Source of the DNA: CAYUMU01 sp964445985
Lineage (GTDB): Bacteria > Planctomycetota > Planctomycetia > Pirellulales > S012-138
Length of the DNA stretch: 61,807 bases
NCBI GenBank assembly: GCA_964445985.1
Contig: CAYUMU010000031.1
Span: forward strand, 1-61,807
Direction of reading: 5' to 3'
Shown: one piece after another, positions 43,029-52,239 of the stretch
Numbering within the stretch: position 1 is the first letter of the stretch
Layout of the letters: each line of letters begins with the position of its first letter
Made by a program: the position numbers and the translations under genes
Notes under the pieces: model-generated
Told to the model about the DNA's origin: nothing
What the model saw: the letters and a program-made list of their open reading frames with translations, nothing else
The model's database searches: none

Positions 43029-43597
43029 GCGAGGGGCAAATTGCCCGCGTTTTGCCGTGGTTTCTGGGGGCAAACCGCTATCGCTTCGCACCGCGCCCAG
43101 GCAGCTCATCGTCATTCCGAAAGTTTGTGCAAACCGGGATTGACCGAGGTCGGTCGTTCTCTTATTCTCCCGCCCACACGACGGGGACAACACTGCGGCC
43201 AACGCAGTTCGCCCCCCTGAATGTTTGGCAAGTTACTGGAACCAAAGCATCCACTGGAGTGGGTTCGCATTTGGGAACGCCACGGCGTTTACCAGCGGAT
43301 CACGGAGCGGTGCCTTCAGCAGGAAGCTGTTGGTCGCTTCGAACTCGCGTGGATGTTCGATCATCGAGCCGGTTTACTGGCAGCGATGCACGGCAGGGAT
43401 GTCGGAATGGATTCTGACATACCGGCCGCGGTTCCCGCCGAAGATGAAATCCCGAGCAGCCTCCAATCGCTCCCGGAACTGTCAGAGTCCTTTGCCCCCC
43501 TGGGACCCTGGCAATCCGGGGGCTTTTTTTGCGCGCGCGCCAACCCCATGCCTTGCGCGCCAGCTGGCAGCCGCGGGGGAATTCGAGCCGCACCGTG
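43029..43597. other. Gene-poor region with a terminator
   Basis: A 126-codon frame at 43221-43601 begins convincingly but crosses the terminator at 43494-43530, so it is not accepted as a gene. No other gene was found. Confidence 0.4.
43494..43530 (+). terminator. Rightward rho-independent terminator
   Basis: GCCCCC (43494-43499) pairs with GGGGGC (43518-43523), with an inner pairing GGGACCC, and is followed by seven Ts. It would end any rightward transcript coming from 41967-43028 or from within the gap. Confidence 0.85.
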
Positions 43598-44428
43598 CTA
43601 GTGGTACATGAAGGCGGGCACGGCGCAGGTTTCGATCATGGTGTTGGTGGTGGAGCCAAAAAAGAACTCCACCAGCCGCGACGTGCCGCAGGCGCCCATC
43701 ACCAGCAGTTCCGCCTTGCGCTCGCGAATGATTTCGCAAAGCACATCGCAGGCCGATTCGGCCGAATCAATGGCTTCGGCGGTGGCGGCAATTTTGTGCA
43801 AGGTAAGATACTCCACCGCCCGGTCGGCCGTGCGCGCGGCCTCGACTCGCTGCTGATGACACACGCTGACCACCCGCACGGGACCCAGGGCGTGCAGGCC
43901 GCTGCCCACAAACATTTGCAATGCGCGGGCGGACTGCACGCTGCCATCGTAAGCCACCACGATTTCGCCCCCGCTGGTTTCGGGCAGTTCGGCCGGAGCC
44001 ACCACCACGGGGCGAGCGCTCGACCACAAGACCTCGTGCAACGTGCGCTGGGGTGATTCGCCTTCGAAGTGCGATTGCTGCGAGAGCATGATCAGGTCGT
44101 ACCGCTGTGCCTCGCGAATGATTTCTTCCCAGGGGGCGCCGGAGTCTTCGAGCAGCTTGCATGCCACCTGGGCCGAGGCGCACTCCAAGGCAAAGGCTTC
44201 CAGCTGATGCTCCAACCGTCGCCGCGATTCGGCCAGCCATTGTTCTTGCAGGTGCGAAAGGTAGCCGCCTTCGCGCGGGTGGCTTACGGCGCCGCGAATG
44301 GCAGGCTCGTTTACCACGCCCACGCCGACCAGCAGGGCGTCGAACTGTTTCGCCCAACGCAGGCCCAACTTTACCGTGGCAGCACTGGCGGGCGAGCCAT
44401 CGAGCCCAATCAGAATGGTGCGCAACAT
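43598..44428 (-). CDS. Tandem universal stress protein (UspA family)
   Basis: A 276-residue protein with two UspA domains in tandem. The first (about residues 1-140) starts RTILIGLDGSPASAATVKLGLRWAKQ, and the second (about 145-275) contains EIVVAYDGSVQSARALQMF and the ATP-site segment AELLVMGACGTSRLVEFFFGSTTNTMIETCAVPAF, a GxGxxG-like loop with Gly/Ser. UspA proteins help cells survive stress and often bind ATP. The start at 44428 (MLRTILIGLDGS) begins the first domain. The frame extends upstream to 44641, but that part is not protein-like. Confidence 0.93.
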   Translation of the reverse strand: MLRTILIGLDGSPASAATVKLGLRWAKQFDALLVGVGVVNEPAIRGAVSHPREGGYLSHLQEQWLAESRRRLEHQLEAFALECASAQVACKLLEDSGAPWEEIIREAQRYDLIMLSQQSHFEGESPQRTLHEVLWSSARPVVVAPAELPETSGGEIVVAYDGSVQSARALQMFVGSGLHALGPVRVVSVCHQQRVEAARTADRAVEYLTLHKIAATAEAIDSAESACDVLCEIIRERKAELLVMGACGTSRLVEFFFGSTTNTMIETCAVPAFMYH

Positions 44429-44949
44429 GGGGGGCGTATCTCTCATGAACATCGTGGAAAAGGGGGGAGGGACACAACCCACCCCGAGCCGCGAGTCGTT
44501 GCCCGCCACCCCTCGGGTGGCGAACTGCCGACAGTCCACCCCAGTGTACGCTGCCATCCAGCAATGTTCCAATGACGCTAACCGGCGCCAAAGGGCAAGC
44601 CTCGCCGAGGCTGCCCTGGAGGGGACGTAGCGGCGATTCACCCGCTGTGGTGCGTGAAGACGGCGCAGCGAACATCTTCTCCGAACGCTGTCTTTGCCGA
44701 ACTGCCGCGCGCCAGCGCCGCCACGTCCAACGGCCCATGACGGCGCGGGTTCGCCGCGGAGTGCCGGCGATCAGGTCGCGGTCGGCGCCGTCGACCTACG
44801 GGCGAAGCCCCCCCCACTTTACTCCTGGGCCGCTTAGAAGTGCAGAGCTGATCCAAGGTGACAATGGCGGAGTAGCGGCCCGCAGCGGTAAAATGCCAGC
44901 CAACGCATCGCCTATTCCCCATCTTGCGACGCAATTTGGAGTTCACCGC
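44429..44949. other. Gene-free region with a partial repeat
   Basis: No gene is supported. It contains a partial copy of the 140-bp repeat at 44737-44800. It separates the divergent UspA and DUF3592-like genes. Confidence 0.4.
44737..44800. repeat. Partial copy of the 140-bp interspersed repeat
   Basis: The ATGACGGCGCGGGTTCG...GATCAGGTCGC...GACCTACGG block matches the right half of 35360-35499 and 52869-53012. The left half is absent. Confidence 0.6.
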
Positions 44950-45456
44950 ATGAGCAGCGAGCCGCAAGAAACCGAACCTATCCCTCCGGTTCGCGGCATT
45001 GGTTATGTCTTGGTGCCGCTGGGCTGCATCGCCATGATTTGGGCCTGGTACTTGATTGAGAACTTCACCGATTGGCGCATCACTCGTAGCGCACGCAGGG
45101 AAGTTCTGGCCGTCGATGCTCGTCCCTTGCCGATTGCCTTTCCGTTAATTGGCGCCCCGTTAATCATTGTCGGCGGCTATTTGTTCTGGCGACGGGCGAA
45201 AGTCATTGTTAGCCGCGGTGCATGGGTCACGGCCACGATCACCAAGTTCGGCATGGGTATCAAAGGCCTGCAAGACGTCACCTTGGAATACAACTTCGGC
45301 GACAAGCGATACCGAGTCCAAGAAAGTGTCGACGATAAAGTTGTCGAGCACAAAGAGATTGGCGATACCATTCGAATCGTTGTCGATCAGAAAAAGCCCA
45401 CCCGGTTTCAGGTGCCTGGCGCCCATAACTCCAAGCTTCCCAAAACGCAGCCATAG
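44950..45456 (+). CDS. Small two-helix membrane protein, DUF3592-like
   Basis: A 168-residue protein with two membrane helices (about residues 14-33, IGYVLVPLGCIAMIWAWYLI, and 60-80, PIAFPLIGAPLIIVGGYLFW) and a C-terminal beta-rich domain (ATITKFGMGIKGLQDVTLEYNFGDKRYRVQESVDDKVVEHKEIGDTIRIVVDQKKPTRF). The spacing VEYNF...GxxxxxxVDxxxPxRF is typical of DUF3592 proteins. Start ATG is 44950. Function is unknown. Confidence 0.75.
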   Translation: MSSEPQETEPIPPVRGIGYVLVPLGCIAMIWAWYLIENFTDWRITRSARREVLAVDARPLPIAFPLIGAPLIIVGGYLFWRRAKVIVSRGAWVTATITKFGMGIKGLQDVTLEYNFGDKRYRVQESVDDKVVEHKEIGDTIRIVVDQKKPTRFQVPGAHNSKLPKTQP

Positions 45457-45490
45457 GGGAGCCTCCATCGGCCAGTCGTATCACGCGGGT

Positions 45491-45689
45491 TCAGTCCTCG
45501 TGATGATCGGCGTCGTTTTGCAGCATGCGAATGATGTGGCGCGCCAAGTGCTCGTTGATCTCGCGGTGACGCGGAACAGGCTGCGAGACGCCTGTCTTGG
45601 GATTGCGATACCAATCGTGCTTTGCACCATGTTCGGATAAGCGCGCATCCGAACCCTTCAATGATCTTGACGATTTCGACGCGCTTCAT
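45491..45689 (-). pseudogene. Frameshifted HicA-type toxin gene
   Basis: The reading frame begins MKRVEIVKIIEGFGCALIR, then a +1 shift around 45632 leads into HGAKHDWYRNPKTGVSQPVPRHREI and on to HHED plus stop at 45491-45493. Together the two pieces make a near full-length HicA (mRNA interferase with the active-site histidine in HGAKHD). An extra A in CGAACATGG explains the shift; removing one base restores the gene. It overlaps the hicB stop by ATGA. It is either a real inactivation or a base-calling error. Confidence 0.85.
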
Positions 45690-45880
45690 GAAAGAATCAA
45701 GTCTTCGACACGTCGCGCGCCAGCGATTGCGCCGCCCGACAGATCCGCGTGGAGATCCTTAAGGTGTTCCTTAAGATCGTCAAAGCTCTCGCCTTGTGTC
45801 CAATAATCAGGATATTCCTGAAGGTAGCCTGACCACGTGTCACCTTCTTTCCAGACAACGATTTTTACGGTCTGCATCAA
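45686..45880 (-). CDS. HicB-family antitoxin
   Basis: A 64-residue protein with the HicB N-terminal fold (VKIVVWKEGDTWSGYLQEYPDYWTQGESFDDLKEHLKDL), which neutralises HicA. It lacks the C-terminal DNA-binding helix of longer HicB forms. Its TGA overlaps the start of hicA (ATGA), as usual for this hicB-hicA order. Confidence 0.85.
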   Translation of the reverse strand: MMQTVKIVVWKEGDTWSGYLQEYPDYWTQGESFDDLKEHLKDLHADLSGGAIAGARRVEDLILS

Positions 45881-46316
45881 TTCGCCTCACGGCAATGGGC
45901 CCCAGATACCCTCAACTACAGTTTACATCGCCTCATCGGCCGCAGACAACCACGGGCTGGCCCGAGAGGCTTTCGCCGGCCTCGCCGATTGTGCCCGTGC
46001 CCGTGCTCGTGGGCCGTTGCCTTGCCCTACCTTGTGGGGCGTACTGTTCTTGCATCTGCGCCCAGGACAGCCGGCGTGAACGTGGCGGCTCGCTGCAGGG
46101 GGCGCCGGCGTTTTCTCCAGCGCAACAAACCTTCACCTACCTTGCCCTTACGCCGCGCACTCCCTAGAATCGGCCAGCGAAGTGGCGTAAAGTTGGCCGC
46201 AGCATTTCTGAGCAGGGAATGCGGCCGGGGTCGGACGCGCTTTGCCAGCGTTTTACCTGCTCAACGGGGTGTGATCCCCCGCTTGCGTTTTGGGTGCTTG
46301 CCGGAGGGATTTCGCC
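45881..46316. other. Gene-free divergent spacer
   Basis: No coding frame is accepted. It should contain the divergent promoters of the hicBA and nucleoside hydrolase genes. Confidence 0.4.
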
Positions 46317-47258
46317 ATGGCCCGCAAAGTGATTTTGGATATCGACCCGGGCATTGACGACGCCGTGGCGCTGGTTTCAGCCCTGTTCGACCCGCGGTTG
46401 CACGTGGTTGCCGTGACGGCGGTTGGCGGAAACGTGCCGCCGGAGCAAGCCACCAAAAACGTCCAGGCGTTGATCGAACAATTGGATCCGCCCCGCTGGC
46501 CGCGGATTGGCTGCGCCACCGAGTCCGAAATGGGCTTGCCTTCCGATAATCGCCACCTGATGGGGGCCGACGGGCTGGGGAACGCCAATTTTGACGTGGT
46601 GGAACTGCACCATCTGCACCCGGCCGACAAGGTGATTGCCGACGAGATTCGCTCGGCACCCGACGAGGTCACGTTGGTGGCCCTGGGTCCACTGACCAAC
46701 ATCGCGGCCGCCTTTCGCCGCGATCCTTCGTTGGCGGCGCAATTGGGGCGGCTGGTAATCATGGGGGGCGCGGTGCGCGTGCCGGGCGACGTAACGGCCA
46801 CGGCCCAATTCAATATTCATTGCGACCCCGAAGCGGCCAAGGAAGTGTTTCGGTCGGCCACGACCAAAACCCTGATCCCACTGGATGTTACCTGCAAAAT
46901 TATGCTCTCGTTTGAACTGCTGAATGAACTGCCGGCCGAAGAAACTCGGGCTGGCCGCGTGCTGCACAAGATCTTGCCGTTTTCGTTCCGTAGCTATCGC
47001 GAACGGCTCGGCGTGGAGGGCATCCATCTGCACGACGCGGTCGCCCTCACCGCCGTGACCAACCCCGAGCTGTTCACAATGGAAGAAATGGCGGCGGATG
47101 TGGAGCTTTCGGGCGAGTTAACCCGCGGAATGACCGTTTTCGATCGTCGCCGGCTTCGCGAGGGCCGGTTGAACATGGAAGTGGCCATGGAAGCCGAAGT
47201 GGCCGCCATTATGGATAACATCATTCGCTCGCTCAAACGAGCGGGCGAATCGGGCTGA
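46317..47258 (+). CDS. Nucleoside hydrolase, cytosolic
   Basis: A 313-residue inosine-uridine-preferring nucleoside N-ribohydrolase. The metal-binding motif is ILDIDPGIDDAVALVSAL, canonical DxDPGxDD. TLVALGPLTNIAAAF, GRLVIMGGAVRVPGDVTATAQFNIHCDPEAA and LHDAVALTAV complete the family set. It cleaves nucleosides to base and ribose. The start at 46317 is chosen because the core strand begins three residues later; there is no signal peptide, in contrast to 27394-28398. Confidence 0.95.
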   Translation: MARKVILDIDPGIDDAVALVSALFDPRLHVVAVTAVGGNVPPEQATKNVQALIEQLDPPRWPRIGCATESEMGLPSDNRHLMGADGLGNANFDVVELHHLHPADKVIADEIRSAPDEVTLVALGPLTNIAAAFRRDPSLAAQLGRLVIMGGAVRVPGDVTATAQFNIHCDPEAAKEVFRSATTKTLIPLDVTCKIMLSFELLNELPAEETRAGRVLHKILPFSFRSYRERLGVEGIHLHDAVALTAVTNPELFTMEEMAADVELSGELTRGMTVFDRRRLREGRLNMEVAMEAEVAAIMDNIIRSLKRAGESG

Positions 47259-47769
47259 CCAACGAGATTGAAGGGACCGGGCAGTTTGTGGCCGAAAGCC
47301 CGACCGATTTCGTGCCAGGCCAGATTTTCAAAGAAAACTTGGCGCGACGAAAAACAGGGCAGAAACGCGGTTGAGCGGCCCGTGCTGTTCTCCCACCTTA
47401 ACAGCCATTAAGCCGGGTTGCGGAAGCCTGGTATCGATCTCGCTGGATCTACCGGAAAATCATTTGCCGCTACGGCCGCAAATGGCTAGCAAAGTCTTCG
47501 CCCCGGCGGCGGTGCGGCAGGGTAGCCCGGAATTCCCCGTTTTTTCTTTCCTGGCTCTTCGGGAACCTTTTTGGTGTTTTCCCGTCTTAAACTTCCGTAA
47601 GGCGGACCCCGTTGATGAATAAAAAGGTCTAAGCTATGGGTTCGCGTGGCGAAACCATTTCCGGAGACGCGCAAGTACTCCTAGGGAGGGGTGCTGGGCG
47701 GGCGGATGGCGTCTCGCTTCCTGGCAGGTGGTGTTCCGTTCACCATTTTTCTGCGCATGTGTTAGCACG
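47259..47769. other. Gene-free region upstream of the kinase gene
   Basis: No reading frame is supported. A small hairpin with ATTTGC/GCAAAT arms is seen near 47461-47485. The kinase promoter is probably here. Confidence 0.4.
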
Positions 47770-50076
47770 ATGAACGATCCGGGCGTTACTATAGATTTCG
47801 ATTCGACGCCGCCGGAGGGCGCGACAGGGTATGTCGGTTTAGCGGGATATGGCGATCGGAGCTCAAGCTCGGTCGAACCGCGGAGTTTGCTCATCACTCA
47901 TCGGGTGGCCGCCGTGCAAGGGGTCGCTGCCCGTGGCCAACGGTCGCGAAAGTCTATGCCGGTTTCGACCCCCGAAGAGTTTGTCGCCCTGGTGCGGCGC
48001 AGTCGCTTGCTGAGCAGTGAACCGCTCAAGCAGTTGCAGACTTACGCCGCAAATTCCTCGCGAAAGCTCACGCCGGTCAAATTGGCTCAATGGCTGGTGC
48101 AGAATAATCAAATCACCGTCTGGCAGGCCGAGCGGTTGCTGGCCGGAGTGAGCAGCTTCTTCTTGGGCAATTACAAGTTTTTGCACCCCGTGGCCGAAGG
48201 CGCCATGGGCGTGGTGTTCAAAGCGCAACATGCGGTGATGGGCCGGATTGTGGCCATCAAGGTGCTCTCCAAGGCTCGGCTGAGCCACCCCAATGCCGTG
48301 GCTCGTTTTGCCCGCGAAGTGCAGGCGGTGGCCGCCCTCGACCACCCCAATATTGTGACCGCGTACGATGCCGGCCAGATCGGGCACACGCACTACCTGG
48401 TAATGGAATACATCGACGGCATCGATCTCAGCCAGTTTGCCGATCGTTATCGGCTGGTGCCGCTCCCTTGGGCGTGCGAGTTTGTGCGGCAAGCGGCCCT
48501 GGGCTTGCACCACGCCCACAAGCAAGGCATGGTGCATCGCGATATTAAGCCGGCCAATATTCTGGTTTGCTGGCGCGAGGCCGATCAACGCCCCGTGGCC
48601 AAGGTGCTCGACCTGGGCTTGGCGCTCATTTTTAACGAAGTCGCCGAACCGGCGGTTGCCTCGGGCGATTGGGAAGCCGGCGGCGACGAAACCGATTTCA
48701 CCGTCGGCAGCAGCCACCTCACGCAGGCGGGAACCATCCTCGGCACGCCCGATTACCTGGCGCCCGAGCAAATTACCCGCAATCGCGAGGTCGACGCCCG
48801 CAGCGATATTTTCGGGCTGGGTTGCACGCTGTTCCGGCTGATCACGGGGCAACTTCCCTACAGCGGACCCGACCTCTTAGGCAAGTTGCATGCGAGGGTA
48901 TCGACCGCGGCGCCGCCGGCGGTGCGACTTCGCACGTTGCTGCCCGAGGCCAGCCCCGAACTCGACGCGATCTTGGCCCGCATGCTGGAGCGCGACCCCG
49001 AACTGCGTCCGCAAACGGCGCTGGAGGTGGCCGAACTGCTGGCGCCGTTTGCCAAACCGCCCAAGGAAAAATGGGACGATCTTCGCCCCCGCAGCCTGAG
49101 CGACGAGGAGACGGGCGAAATCGGCAGCTCGCAGATGATGTTCGATCCGCAGCTCCGCGATTTTTTGGGCAAGCTCGAAACCGACGAAGTTGCCAGCAGC
49201 GCGGCAACGGCCGAGGAGTTTCCCCAACCCCGGCGGTTCGAGCACGAATCGAGCGGCTCGTTGCGGGTGTTGCCGCTGGGTCGGCGACGCAGGTCGCGTG
49301 GCTGGGTGTTTTTGGCGCTACTACTGATCGTAGGCATGTCGATCGCGCTATGGCAGGTGCTACAGTTAGACGCCAATCAATTCGGCGGCTGGCCCGGCGC
49401 TGCGCGAAGTTTGTCGTTTGCCTGGGCGAGTCGATATCCCGAGCGCGATGGCTTGCTGGCCCGCAGCGACTTCCAGCCCATGCAGTTGGTTCCCCGGGGC
49501 AACGTGGCGTTTCACGACGATCGCACGCTGGCCTTCGCTGGGCCAGGCGAAATGGTGGCCGCCGAGGCTGGGCGCCAACTGGTCGCCGCCTGCCACGAAA
49601 CCGGGGCCTTCACGCTGGAAGTCTGGATTACACCGCTCGATCTAGAGCAACAAGGGCCGGCCTGTATTGCCCGCATAGCGCCGCGTCCTGCGGATCCCAA
49701 TGTCGCGATCGCCCAGGAGCAGTCGCAACTGGTATTGTATCTTCGCACCGATGATGCCCGGGCGGCGCGCCGCGTGCCGCTTACCTCGCTGCTGACGATC
49801 CCTCAGCATGTGTTGGTGACCTATCGTTCGGGCGAACTGCGGTGCTTTGTCAACGGTCGTTCGGTGTTTGGCAGTAGCCAGATCCGGGGAGGCTTGGAGC
49901 AGTGGGAACAGGCCCCCCTGTTCTTTGGCAGCGAACAACCGGGCCACGCCTGGCAGGGTTGGCTGCAAGGGATCACGGTGCGCAGCAATTTCACCCCACC
50001 CGACGACGTGCGGATGGTGTACCTGCTATCCAAATCTTGGCTGCAGAATGCGGGACCACGCCGGAACGGTCATTGA
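47770..50076 (+). CDS. Ser/Thr protein kinase with C-terminal LamG-like domain
   Basis: A 768-residue membrane kinase. The N-terminal part (about residues 60-125) is the planctomycete segment before the kinase (TPEEFVALVRRSRLLSSEPLKQL). The kinase domain (about 135-425) has P-loop VAEGAMGVVFKA, VAIKVL lysine, catalytic loop MVHRDIKPANILV, DFG-equivalent DLG (VAKVLDLGLALIF) and APEQIT. A membrane helix follows (about 515-535, GWVFLALLLIVGMSIALWQVL), and a C-terminal concanavalin A-like domain (about 590-760, LEVWITPLDLE and HAWQGWLQGITVRSNF). The outer domain may sense sugars. Start MNDPG at 47770; a later ATG at 47956 is also possible. Confidence 0.93.
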   Translation: MNDPGVTIDFDSTPPEGATGYVGLAGYGDRSSSSVEPRSLLITHRVAAVQGVAARGQRSRKSMPVSTPEEFVALVRRSRLLSSEPLKQLQTYAANSSRKLTPVKLAQWLVQNNQITVWQAERLLAGVSSFFLGNYKFLHPVAEGAMGVVFKAQHAVMGRIVAIKVLSKARLSHPNAVARFAREVQAVAALDHPNIVTAYDAGQIGHTHYLVMEYIDGIDLSQFADRYRLVPLPWACEFVRQAALGLHHAHKQGMVHRDIKPANILVCWREADQRPVAKVLDLGLALIFNEVAEPAVASGDWEAGGDETDFTVGSSHLTQAGTILGTPDYLAPEQITRNREVDARSDIFGLGCTLFRLITGQLPYSGPDLLGKLHARVSTAAPPAVRLRTLLPEASPELDAILARMLERDPELRPQTALEVAELLAPFAKPPKEKWDDLRPRSLSDEETGEIGSSQMMFDPQLRDFLGKLETDEVASSAATAEEFPQPRRFEHESSGSLRVLPLGRRRRSRGWVFLALLLIVGMSIALWQVLQLDANQFGGWPGAARSLSFAWASRYPERDGLLARSDFQPMQLVPRGNVAFHDDRTLAFAGPGEMVAAEAGRQLVAACHETGAFTLEVWITPLDLEQQGPACIARIAPRPADPNVAIAQEQSQLVLYLRTDDARAARRVPLTSLLTIPQHVLVTYRSGELRCFVNGRSVFGSSQIRGGLEQWEQAPLFFGSEQPGHAWQGWLQGITVRSNFTPPDDVRMVYLLSKSWLQNAGPRRNGH

Positions 50077-50253
50077 TCGGTCGGTGACGCCTCGGCCCCC
50101 GTGGCGTGCTTGTTGCCATTGCTCAATTTTACTGCTTTGCCGCCGTTGCTGGCGCCCATGAGACAACTGGCGTTTACAGCGAGGGGACATGTCCGTATTC
50201 TTCCCCGCCCGATCCTGTCGCCTCTCGCTCCGATCATTGGGGAGATCTCTGGC

Positions 50254-51018
50254 ATGTCGCCACTCCGAGGTTTGTTGATATGGCTTACACTGGGCGCCAG
50301 CCTGGCCGTTGCGGATGACTTTCGCATCCATAATCGGGTGTTCTTGGGCAAGGCCAAAGAACCGGCAGCTTCTACCGTGACGATATTCCGCGGAGGGCTG
50401 GTGTACGATGTGCTCAACGCTCCGCAAGAAATTGTGGTGTTCGACGCCGCGCGAGGCCGGTTTGTCATGCTCAAACCAGCCCGCTCGATTCGTACCGAGG
50501 TGAGCACCGAGGAAATCGATCGCATGGTCGCCTCGCTGCGGGTAGAAATGGCCAAGCGGGGGGGCGGGCTGCCAGAGTTTCTGAGCGCTCCCAAGTATGA
50601 AATCGATGCCGCCGGCGACAGCGCCGCATCCTTTAACGGCGAGTTTGCGGAATACCAGGTCAAGACCAAGAAGGCCGCCTCGCTGCTCGCGGCCAGGCAG
50701 TATGCGCAGTTCTCGGATTGGTATACCCGGATGAACACCATGACCAACCCGGCCCTGCTGGCTCGGATGCCGGTCAACGCCTGGCTGGCAGAACGCGAGC
50801 AGATCCCGACCGAGATTGAGCTCACGCTCTACAACAAAACACTGGGCATTTCCCGCAAGCAGCAATCGCTGCGGAGCGAGCACGTGATCACGTGGTTTCT
50901 CTCCCGCGACGATCTGAAGCAGATTGAAGAGATCGATCGCTGGCTGGTGACGTTCGAAGCCGTGCCGTTCGACCAGTACCGCGAAACCCCGGCCTATAAG
51001 CCAGTGGTTGAAGACTAG
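50254..51018 (+). CDS. Hypothetical secreted protein
   Basis: A 254-residue protein with a signal peptide (MSPLRGLLIWLTLGASLAVA, followed by DDFRIHN). The mature part has no recognised family. It contains FDAARGRFVMLKPARSIRTEVSTEEIDRMV and RKQQSLRSEHVITWFLSRDDLKQIEEIDRWL. The ribosome site GGGGAG sits 8 bases before ATG at 50254; the frame opens further upstream, but that part is not protein-like. It lies 177 bases after the kinase and may share its transcript. Confidence 0.8.
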   Translation: MSPLRGLLIWLTLGASLAVADDFRIHNRVFLGKAKEPAASTVTIFRGGLVYDVLNAPQEIVVFDAARGRFVMLKPARSIRTEVSTEEIDRMVASLRVEMAKRGGGLPEFLSAPKYEIDAAGDSAASFNGEFAEYQVKTKKAASLLAARQYAQFSDWYTRMNTMTNPALLARMPVNAWLAEREQIPTEIELTLYNKTLGISRKQQSLRSEHVITWFLSRDDLKQIEEIDRWLVTFEAVPFDQYRETPAYKPVVED

Positions 51019-51068
51019 GGGCTGGGGGCTAGGATTTATCGGGGCGACTGGCGGAGTATCGTAGGCCA

Positions 51069-51842
51069 CTATGCCACGCGCAAGATTGATTGGGCTGGCA
51101 TGCTTTTCTGGCCGGTCATTCTGCGCTCGGCGAATTCGGCCACCGTTTCGAGGCGCGCCCTGACGGTGTGCCGATGTCGCATGAGTTCGCGCAGGGCCTG
51201 GCGAAAACGCCCGTCGAGCGGTTGGCTGGTGTTCGCCGCTTGAAAATCGCAAGCCAGGTGCGCCACGCCTTGCTCGGCGGCGGTGAGCAGCGGCTTTCGC
51301 AGGCTCCGCACATTCTGGCCACTCTTCCAAACGGCCACGGCCGGCACGGTGCAAACACCGAACCGCACCATCTCCGACCGTTGCGCCGGCGTTGCCCCGC
51401 CGCGGAACAGACGCGGCACGCGTGTCACGCGCGGCGCCGTGGGCAGCGTGCGGATCGCCTGGATGCCGTACTTCACCAGCAGATCGGTATGCGGCGTGAG
51501 CGGAAAATCGCCCCAGGCCAGGGTGCGAATCACCACGCCTGCCGCTTGAGCCGTTTCCAGTTGCGACTTGAGCGTGCGGGCAAAAACCTGGCGGCGGACC
51601 TCCGGCCCTGCCCAATTGGCGGTGACGCGTAGCGCCAGTTCGTGGCACTCGGTGGTCACGCTACGAACCTGGCTGGCCAGGGCGGTTTCGGCCAGGGTCA
51701 GCGTTACCGGCGCCTCGCACATGGCCAGCTCTTGGCCGAGCTCACGCAGCCAAGGCGTCGAGATCGGCTCGCTGTCGCCCAAAGTTCCCGGCAGATCGAT
51801 ACTGCAAACCAGTGTGGCCCGGGTGGTGGTAGCCGCAGACAT
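51069..51842 (-). CDS. Hypothetical protein (possible NodB-like TIM-barrel fold)
   Basis: A 257-residue protein without a confident match. Strand-helix alternation such as PVTLTLAETALASQVRSVTTECHELALRVTANW, QLETAQAAGVVIRTLAWGDFPLTPHTDLLVKYGIQAIRTLP and MVRFGVCTVPAVAVW resembles polysaccharide deacetylase barrels, but the metal-binding Asp-Asp/His-His motif is not visible. There is no signal peptide. The start is 51842 (MSAATTTRATLVCSID). It is divergent from the thioredoxin gene. Confidence 0.7.
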   Translation of the reverse strand: MSAATTTRATLVCSIDLPGTLGDSEPISTPWLRELGQELAMCEAPVTLTLAETALASQVRSVTTECHELALRVTANWAGPEVRRQVFARTLKSQLETAQAAGVVIRTLAWGDFPLTPHTDLLVKYGIQAIRTLPTAPRVTRVPRLFRGGATPAQRSEMVRFGVCTVPAVAVWKSGQNVRSLRKPLLTAAEQGVAHLACDFQAANTSQPLDGRFRQALRELMRHRHTVRARLETVAEFAERRMTGQKSMPAQSILRVA

Positions 51843-52239
51843 GATGTTCAACCCTCCTTGGCACGAGATGCCCGGCCCGCTTCGATCCTTGCCAGTCAAT
51901 CGAGTTCATATTTCGCTGCGAAGCGGAGTCGACGTTTCCATGCGTCGCCAGATTATTGGGTCGGCATTAGTGACAGCATGCCTGGAGCGAAATGGTCGAA
52001 GTGAGCGATCTGGGCGGTCTGGAGAAATAAATCGGTTGTGCCAGATCTGCCGTTCACGCCGGTCGTTGGGAGCCGGGAGAAACCGGCCAGGGCACGCCCC
52101 CAGCAGGCGACGAAGGCCGAAACCGAGGTTGCCTGGGCAGGCCGGCGCCGCGCGCAATGCCGACCTAAGATTGCGAAAGCACCCCACAACCACCATGATA
52201 AAGGTTGACGATCCACCCACCCTCGCGAGTCGGTCTGCC
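51843..52239. other. Gene-free divergent spacer
   Basis: No gene is supported here. Promoters for the divergent 51069-51842 and thioredoxin genes should lie in it; a run of open frame continues into the thioredoxin gene but is not protein-like. Confidence 0.4.

Noticed and set aside
43221..43601. A 126-codon rightward frame starting MFGKLLEPKHPLEWVRIWERHG
   Set aside because: The start looks protein-like, but the frame runs through a strong terminator at 43494-43530 and ends in low-quality composition; the case for a gene is too weak.
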